Source: Treponema sp.
GTDB taxonomy: Bacteria; Spirochaetota; Spirochaetia; Treponematales; Breznakiellaceae
Assembly (NCBI GenBank): GCA_031269405.1
Contig: JAISZE010000117.1
Span: 1-10,888, forward strand
Direction of reading: 5' to 3'
Length of the DNA: 10,888 nt
Made by a program: the position numbers and the translations under genes. This document shows positions 6,571-10,888 of the stretch, in pieces. Each line of letters starts with the position of its first letter. Positions within the stretch are counted from its first letter, which is position 1. The notes beneath the pieces were generated by a model. The model saw only the letters and a program-made list of their open reading frames with translations. It was not told the DNA's origin and did not search any database.

Positions 6571-9500
6571 TCAACTGCAGCCCGTGGTTCCTCCGCAGGT
6601 GTCACATTTCATGCAGGTGCCGTTGCGGAGCAGGGTGAAGGAACCGCATGCAGGGCAGGGGTCTCCTTCGTAGCCCTTGATCCGGGCCAGCATGATCTGG
6701 TTGTCCAGACTGCCGGGACGGTGCGCTTCGGTTTTGTCCTGACTTGACGGCGGCGCGGCGCGGCTGCCGGGCTTGAAACCGGCGCTGGCCTTTCCCGAAC
6801 CTTTGGCTTCAAGCGCGTATCCGCCCATCGGGCCGCCTGTGTCGTTTGTGCCTGTGGACAGGAGATCCTCAGGCTTCACCTGGCCCAGGTCGGCCCGTTT
6901 AAGGTAGCTGATAGCCAGATCCCTAAATATGTAGTCGATGACGCTCGTGGCCATTTTCACATAATCGTGGCCCTGGACCATGCCGTTGGGCTCGAAGCGG
7001 CTGAACGTGAAGGCGTCAACGTATTCCTCCAGCGGGACGCCGTACTGGAGCCCCAGGGAGACCGCGATAGCGAAGCTGTTAAGGAGGCTGCGGAAGGCCG
7101 CCCCTTCTTTGTGCATGTCCAGGAAAATCTCGCCCAGGCTGCCGTCTTCGTATTCGCCGGTACGGATAAAAATGGAATGCCCGCCGATTTTGGCTTTCTG
7201 GGTATAGCCGGCCCTGCGGTTAGGCAGAGATTTACGTAAGCCCCTGGCCCTGCCTGTAATGCCGCCTGATGCGCCGGACTTCCTCCGGTCAGGGCTGACG
7301 CCTTGGGTGTAACCGGGGCTGTCTATGCAGCGTTCCACTCCCATGATAGTGTCCGCCAGGGGATCCGTGCCGGGGGCGAAGGACGACAGGGGCTGGGACA
7401 GTTTGGAGCCGTCCCGGTAAAGTGCCACCGCCTTGAGGGCCTTACGCCATGCCATCATATAGGCGCCTTTTACATCCTCGTAGTCAGCGGCATTGGGCAT
7501 GTTGATGGTCTTTGAAATAGCCCCGGTGATAAAGGGCTGGCACGCGGCCATCATCTCCACATGGGCGGTCCAGAGTATGGACCGTCTGCCGTTCTTCCCT
7601 GACGGAGTGGCGGTGTCGAAGACGCTGTAGTGTTCCTTTTTAAGCCCCGGAGCGCCTTCAAGGCCCATGGTCCCGCAGGCGTAGACTTCGGCGTTCTCGA
7701 TATCTTCTGAACTGAAGCCCAGGTATTTGAGCAGGCTGAAGCCCTGGGCGCTGTAAACCGCTTCGGAGGCTTTAAGTTTTTTCTCTACAAAATCCTTGCC
7801 CAGTATCCAGGGGTTGAAAACCCCCTCCAGGTTCAGCGCCTGCTTCACCGCCTCTGCCGCGGCTGCCAGGGCTTCGGGGGTAAAGCCCTTTGCGGCGAGG
7901 CTTTCGGGATTGATAACCGGGGCGCCTGCAAGGGTTTTTCGCCCTGTAGCGTAGGCGATGATCTTTTCGATTTCCTCCGGTTTGTAACCCAGGGCTTCCA
8001 GCGCAGGCGGTACGGATTGGTTGATGATTTTGAAGTAGCCCCCTCCGGCGAGCTTCTTGAATTTGACCAGGGCGAAATCGGGCTCCACCCCGGTGGTATC
8101 GCAGTCCATAAGGAGGCCGATAGTGCCTGTAGGGGCTATGGCGCTCACCTGGGCGTTGCGGTAACCGTGCTTTTCCCCCAGTTCCAGCGCCCGGTCCCAG
8201 GCCGCTTTGGCGGCGTCCAGCAGGTATGCCGGGCAACGGGCGGCGTCGATTCCTGCAGGAAGGGTGTGGAGATTTTCATATTCCACCCCAGGAGCGTTAT
8301 AACACGCCCGGCGGTGGTTACGTACAACCCTAAGCATCTGGGCGGCGTTTTCCCTGTACCGCGCAAAGGGCCCAAGCCCGGAGGCCATGCGCGCCGACTG
8401 GGCGTAAGCCTCACCTGTAAGCAGCGCCGAAAGGGCCCCGGCCACTGCCCGGCCTTCAGGGGAGTCATAGGCCAGACCCATGATCATCAGGAGGCTTCCC
8501 AGGTTGGCGAAGCCCAGGCCCAGAGTGCGGTATTCCCAGGAAAGCTCGGCGATACGGGGCGCAGGGAACTGGGCCATAACTACCGAGATTTCCAGTATTA
8601 GCGTCCAGATCCTGACGGCATGGAGGTAGCCTTCAACATTGAAGGTCCTGGTTTTCCGGTTATAGAAAAGGGCCAGATTGATAGAAGCTAAATTGCAGGC
8701 TGTGTCGTCCAGGAACATATATTCCGAACAGGGATTGGAGGCCCGGATCTCTCCGCCGGAGGGACAGGTGTGCCAGTCGTTGATGGTAGTGTGGTATTGG
8801 ATGCCGGGATCGGCGCAGGCCCAGGCTGAGCGGGCCGCCGCGTCCCAGAGTTTCCGGGCCTTGAGGGTTCTTTCGACTTTCCCTGTCACCCGCCCGGTAA
8901 GGCTCCAGTCCCCGTCTTCCATGACTGCTTTCATAAAGTCATCAGAGAGCCTGAGGCTGTTGTTGGAAGACTGTCCCGACACAGTGTTGTACGCATCATC
9001 GTCCCAGGCTGTTGAAAACACCGCAGGGTCCAGATCCTTGTCGCCCTGTTCCAGTCGTCTGAGGAGCTGGTAGAGATAGCTCGCGGGGATCTTGTCCTCC
9101 AAGGCGTTTTTCAACACTGAAGCAAGTTCGCGGTTTTTCTCACCGCTGAACCGGTCGCTGTCGGGCCCTCTGAAACCGGCCAGGGCTTTTTTTATCCCTT
9201 CAAGGTGTTTTTTTACCACCAGGGAGCCGGTAACCATAGAGGCCACCTTGTGTTCCTCTTCCTGTTTCCATTCGATGTACTTTTCAACATCAGGATGATC
9301 CGCGTCAAGGGTTACCATTTTTGCCGCCCGCCGGGTGGTCCCTCCGCTCTTGACAGCCGATGCCGAACGGTCCCCAATTTTCAAAAACGACAGCAGCCCC
9401 GAAGACACCCCGCCGCCTGAGAGCTTTTCGTTGACAGCCCTGATCCTCGAAAAGTTGGACCCCGTCCCGGATCCGTACTTGAAGAGCCGCGCCTCCCGGG

Positions 9501-10131
9501 TTACCAGGTCCATGATGCCCCCTTCGTTCACCAGATCGTCCTGGATGGAAAGGATATAACACGCGTGTACCTGGGGCCGCTTGTAAGCGCTGCCGGATTT
9601 TTTCACCCCTCCCTCTGCGGCGTCATAGAAGTAGTGCCCCTGAGCAGGGCCGTCGATGCCGTAAACCGCGCAGAGCCCGGTATTGAACCATTGGGGGCTG
9701 TTAGGCGCCGCCATCTGATGGGCCAGCATATAGCAGGTTTCATCGTAAAAAGCCTTTTCGTCCTCTTTGGTATCGAAGTAGCCTGTTTGGCGGCCCCAGT
9801 CCATCCAGGTATACGCAAGGCGGTGAAAAACTTGCCGGGCGTCGTGCTCGGCCCCGTCTCTGGGGAGTTCCTTTCCGGGATCTTTTGGCCCGCTTTCAGG
9901 AGCCCATTTCTTCCATTCATAGATCCTGTCCGCCGGGACCCCTGCTTTGCGGAAGTACTTTTGGGCGATAATATCCGCCGCTATCTGGCTCCACCAGGAG
10001 GGGACTATCACCGTCTCTTCGGAAAAAATCGCCTTCCCGTCGGGGTTGCGAATTTCACTCTTGCGTTTCTCCCAGACAATATCCTTATAAGGCCCTGAAG
10101 CCGGGTCCGTAAACAACCGTTCGATTTTCAT
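6571..10131 (-). CDS. nrdJ: Adenosylcobalamin-dependent (class II) ribonucleoside reductase
   Basis: 1186 residues. It reduces ribonucleotides to deoxyribonucleotides using coenzyme B12 to make the thiyl radical, without needing oxygen or a second subunit. Motifs: PNSPQWFNTG (143-152), Cys191 in HACYIL, NPCSEY (466-471) with the radical Cys468 flanked by Asn466 and Glu470, Cys479 in DDTACNLASINL, and APTGTIG (666-672). Cys191 and Cys479 are the expected substrate-reducing pair. Residues about 980-1070 (GGHSIFIRTGEYEDGSLGEI onwards) match the TSCPD domain of the NrdJ_Z type. The tail has a Cys-rich end: CPAC (1159-1162), C1173, C1176, C1179 and C1185, resembling a zinc ribbon plus the mobile redox cysteines. 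A low-complexity Gly/Ser/Pro linker (about 1092-1135) precedes it. Start: ATG 10131 with AAGGA 7 bases upstream, behind a strong promoter with NrdR-like boxes. The methyltransferase gene follows after 7 bases, suggesting a two-gene transcript. No frameshift or missing active-site residue is seen. Confidence 0.97.
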   Translation of the reverse strand: MKIERLFTDPASGPYKDIVWEKRKSEIRNPDGKAIFSEETVIVPSWWSQIAADIIAQKYFRKAGVPADRIYEWKKWAPESGPKDPGKELPRDGAEHDARQVFHRLAYTWMDWGRQTGYFDTKEDEKAFYDETCYMLAHQMAAPNSPQWFNTGLCAVYGIDGPAQGHYFYDAAEGGVKKSGSAYKRPQVHACYILSIQDDLVNEGGIMDLVTREARLFKYGSGTGSNFSRIRAVNEKLSGGGVSSGLLSFLKIGDRSASAVKSGGTTRRAAKMVTLDADHPDVEKYIEWKQEEEHKVASMVTGSLVVKKHLEGIKKALAGFRGPDSDRFSGEKNRELASVLKNALEDKIPASYLYQLLRRLEQGDKDLDPAVFSTAWDDDAYNTVSGQSSNNSLRLSDDFMKAVMEDGDWSLTGRVTGKVERTLKARKLWDAAARSAWACADPGIQYHTTINDWHTCPSGGEIRASNPCSEYMFLDDTACNLASINLALFYNRKTRTFNVEGYLHAVRIWTLILEISVVMAQFPAPRIAELSWEYRTLGLGFANLGSLLMIMGLAYDSPEGRAVAGALSALLTGEAYAQSARMASGLGPFARYRENAAQMLRVVRNHRRACYNAPGVEYENLHTLPAGIDAARCPAYLLDAAKAAWDRALELGEKHGYRNAQVSAIAPTGTIGLLMDCDTTGVEPDFALVKFKKLAGGGYFKIINQSVPPALEALGYKPEEIEKIIAYATGRKTLAGAPVINPESLAAKGFTPEALAAAAEAVKQALNLEGVFNPWILGKDFVEKKLKASEAVYSAQGFSLLKYLGFSSEDIENAEVYACGTMGLEGAPGLKKEHYSVFDTATPSGKNGRRSILWTAHVEMMAACQPFITGAISKTINMPNAADYEDVKGAYMMAWRKALKAVALYRDGSKLSQPLSSFAPGTDPLADTIMGVERCIDSPGYTQGVSPDRRKSGASGGITGRARGLRKSLPNRRAGYTQKAKIGGHSIFIRTGEYEDGSLGEIFLDMHKEGAAFRSLLNSFAIAVSLGLQYGVPLEEYVDAFTFSRFEPNGMVQGHDYVKMATSVIDYIFRDLAISYLKRADLGQVKPEDLLSTGTNDTGGPMGGYALEAKGSGKASAGFKPGSRAAPPSSQDKTEAHRPGSLDNQIMLARIKGYEGDPCPACGSFTLLRNGTCMKCDTCGGTTGCS

Positions 10132-10138
10132 TAACTAA

Positions 10139-10143
10139 TCCTT
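10139..10143 (-). promoter_or_regulatory. nrdJ ribosome binding site AAGGA
   Basis: On the minus strand AAGGA stands 7 bases before the nrdJ ATG. It lies inside the proximal NrdR-like box, so a repressor bound there would cover the DNA that encodes the leader. Confidence 0.75.
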
Positions 10144-10154
10144 ATATATAGCGT
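10139..10154 (-). promoter_or_regulatory. Proximal NrdR-box-like palindrome
   Basis: Plus-strand sequence TCCTTATATATAGCGT. By eye it matches the published NrdR consensus ACACWATATATWGTGT at 12 of 16 positions, including the full ATATAT core and the flanking A/T and G. It lies just downstream of the predicted transcription start of nrdJ. NrdR is the zinc-ATP-cone repressor of ribonucleotide reductase genes; no nrdR gene is in this window. Confidence 0.6.
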
Positions 10155-10163
10155 AGTTTTTTT

Positions 10164-10192
10164 AGTATACACTATATAAAGCGGTATTTCAA
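10164..10192 (-). promoter_or_regulatory. Sigma-70-type promoter of nrdJ
   Basis: On the minus strand a -35 TTGAAA (10192-10187) and a -10 TATACT (10169-10164) are separated by exactly 17 bases. Transcription would begin near 10157, leaving a leader of about 25 bases before the ATG. One NrdR-like box fills the spacer, which is the classic position for repression. Confidence 0.7.
10169..10184 (-). promoter_or_regulatory. Distal NrdR-box-like palindrome in the nrdJ promoter spacer
   Basis: Plus-strand sequence ACACTATATAAAGCGG matches the NrdR consensus ACACWATATATWGTGT at 13 of 16 positions, with the left half (ACACTATATA) perfect. Its core is 30 bp (about three helical turns) from the core of the proximal box, with 14 bases between the boxes. 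This is close to the tandem arrangement known for NrdR sites. Confidence 0.65.
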
Positions 10193-10226
10193 GGCAGAGG
10201 GATAGCGGCGCCTGGCATCTTATATC

Positions 10227-10255
10227 TTGACAGCCTGTCATCTGTATAGTATTTT
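10227..10255 (+). promoter_or_regulatory. Candidate promoter of the heptad-repeat gene
   Basis: A perfect -35 TTGACA (10227-10232) is followed after 17 bases by TATTTT (10250-10255), a moderate -10. Transcription would start near 10262, right at the ribosome binding site, giving an unusually short leader. An overlapping TATAGT at 10245 looks better as a hexamer but is only 12 bases from the -35. The exact -10 is uncertain. Confidence 0.45.
10228..10240 (+). promoter_or_regulatory. Perfect 13-base palindrome over the -35 element (possible operator)
   Basis: TGACAGCCTGTCA consists of two 6-base arms (TGACAG and CTGTCA) around a single C. It overlaps the TTGACA -35 box of the rightward promoter. 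The position suits a repressor site, but the short length means chance is possible. Confidence 0.35.
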
Positions 10256-10261
10256 GCAATC

Positions 10262-10267
10262 AGGAGG
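10262..10267 (+). promoter_or_regulatory. Ribosome binding site AGGAGG
   Basis: A consensus AGGAGG lies 5 bases before the ATG at 10273 and fixes the start of the heptad-repeat gene. Confidence 0.8.
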
Positions 10268-10272
10268 ATGTC

Positions 10273-10884
10273 ATGTCTGAGCAGCATATACACGAACCGT
10301 CCGAACATCTCACCTTTGAAAAAGTCTGGGCCATGTTTCAGGAAACAGACAAAAAGTTCCAGGAGACAGACAAAAAATTTCAGGAAACGGACAAAAAGTT
10401 TGATAAAGGACTTGAGGAGCTAAAGCAGGCCCAAAAGGAGGCCTGGCGGATTGTGGGGAACCTGAGTAACAAACTGGGCATTGTGGTTGAACATCTGGTG
10501 CTGGCGAATATAAAAGAAAAATTTAACGCCCTGGGCTACGAATTTACCAAAGCCGGCCCCAGCGTCCTTATCGAAGACCGGAAAAAACAGATTATCACGC
10601 AGATTGACGCTATGCTGGAAAACGGCGAATTCGCCCTGACCATAGAGGTCAAAACCCAGTTGAACGTGGGCCACGTAGATGAACACATCGAGCGGATGGG
10701 GAAACTCCGGCGCTATGCCGACGACCGGGGGGATAAGCGCAAATTCCTGGGAGCCGTGGCCGGCGCGGTAGTGGCGGACAATGTCAAAGAATATGCCCTG
10801 AAAAAAGGCTTTTATGTGATCCGGCAGTCCGGGGATACGGTTACCATAGAAAACCCCAGGGGCTTTGAACCCAAAAAGTGGTAG
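10273..10884 (+). CDS. Coiled-coil heptad-repeat protein with PD-(D/E)XK nuclease-like core (DUF3782-like)
   Basis: 203 residues, complete, ending at TAG 10882-10884. After a short N terminus, residues 22-43 hold three identical QETDKKF heptads, then a charged helix to about residue 58, so the N-terminal third should form a coiled coil that may set oligomer size. The rest looks like a compact alpha/beta domain: helix NKLGIVVEHLVLANIKEKF (66-84), then IDAMLENGEFALTIEVKTQL (111-130). This gives the Asp112, Glu125-x-Lys127 pattern of PD-(D/E)XK phosphodiesterases, with Glu74 as a possible extra helix residue. Such DUF3782-type proteins with a variable number of heptads are, from memory, common as multiple paralogues in some spirochetes and cyanobacteria; no biological role is established. 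Strong promoter and ribosome binding site signals stand upstream. It is transcribed divergently from nrdJ. Nuclease activity is an inference from the fold motif, and the family name is from memory. Confidence 0.72.
   Translation: MSEQHIHEPSEHLTFEKVWAMFQETDKKFQETDKKFQETDKKFDKGLEELKQAQKEAWRIVGNLSNKLGIVVEHLVLANIKEKFNALGYEFTKAGPSVLIEDRKKQIITQIDAMLENGEFALTIEVKTQLNVGHVDEHIERMGKLRRYADDRGDKRKFLGAVAGAVVADNVKEYALKKGFYVIRQSGDTVTIENPRGFEPKKW
10336..10398 (+). repeat. Three 21-base tandem repeats encoding QETDKKF heptads
   Basis: Units at 10336-10356, 10357-10377 and 10378-10398 each encode F-Q-E-T-D-K-K. They differ only at third codon positions (ttt/ttc, gaa/gag, aca/acg, aag/aaa), so the protein repeat is perfect while the DNA has drifted. 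This suggests either selection on the heptad or an expansion that is not very recent. A degenerate fourth unit starts with TTTGATAAA. Confidence 0.9.
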
Positions 10885-10888
10885 GAAA

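Noticed and set aside
6564..6605. GTG 6605 as start of the methyltransferase
   Set aside because: It adds 14 residues overlapping the nrdJ end without a ribosome binding site; ATG 6563 starts 7 bases after the nrdJ stop and gives a typical N terminus. It is not fully excluded.
8017..8601. 194-codon open frame opposite nrdJ
   Set aside because: It is a shadow of the nrdJ coding frame in GC-rich sequence; it shows no recognisable domain and no ribosome binding site, while nrdJ has intact motifs throughout.
9565..10098. 177-codon plus-strand open frame opposite the nrdJ 5' end
   Set aside because: The translation has no family-like motif and overlaps the conserved nrdJ N-terminal region, so it is a chance antisense frame.
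10132..10272. Possible cobalamin riboswitch upstream of nrdJ
   Set aside because: The region is only 141 bases, the predicted leader is about 25 bases, and I find no B12-box (GCCACTG-like) sequence on the minus strand.
1..10888. CRISPR arrays, insertion sequences, tRNA or rRNA genes
   Set aside because: No spaced direct repeats, transposase motifs or RNA gene signatures were seen; the only tandem repeat is the coding heptad repeat.

Overview
The window reads as a compact bacterial chromosome segment of moderate GC with short intergenic gaps. Its gene types (a MoxR/DUF58/DUF4129/DUF4350 membrane cluster, an adenosylcobalamin-dependent ribonucleotide reductase, and a heptad-repeat nuclease-fold protein) fit an anaerobic or B12-using bacterium. 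My impression is a termite-gut-type Treponema (spirochete). That is an inference from gene style, because there is no rRNA or other phylogenetic marker here.

Left part (1-4704, plus strand): four tightly coupled genes. A membrane protein fused to a DUF4129 domain is cut by the left edge. It is followed by a DUF4350 protein starting at a TTG (8-base overlap), a MoxR-type AAA+ ATPase (ATGA overlap) and a DUF58 protein (ATGA overlap). In such clusters MoxR is thought to be a chaperone-like ATPase working with the DUF58 and membrane proteins on an envelope or maturation task; the exact substrate is unknown. thiM (hydroxyethylthiazole kinase, thiamine salvage) follows after 21 bases and probably rides on the same transcript.

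Middle and right part (5529-10131, minus strand): nrdJ, a 1186-residue class II ribonucleotide reductase, is followed after 7 bases by a class I SAM-dependent methyltransferase that resembles THUMP-type RNA methyltransferases. This pair runs convergently into thiM with a gap of only 5 bases and no visible terminator. The nrdJ promoter is unusually clear: TTGAAA, 17 bases, TATACT. It carries two NrdR-box-like palindromes 30 bp apart, one in the promoter spacer and one between the predicted start of transcription and the ribosome binding site.

Right end (10132-10888): a 141-base divergent intergenic region serves nrdJ leftward and, rightward, a small gene for a protein with three perfect heptad repeats and a PD-(D/E)XK-like core (DUF3782-like). 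The rightward promoter has its own perfect 13-base palindrome over the -35 element. No RNA genes, insertion sequences, CRISPR arrays or riboswitches were found. The items most worth checking are the NrdR-type regulatory architecture, the fused DUF4129 protein, and the two proteins without an assigned substrate (the methyltransferase and the heptad-repeat nuclease-fold protein).
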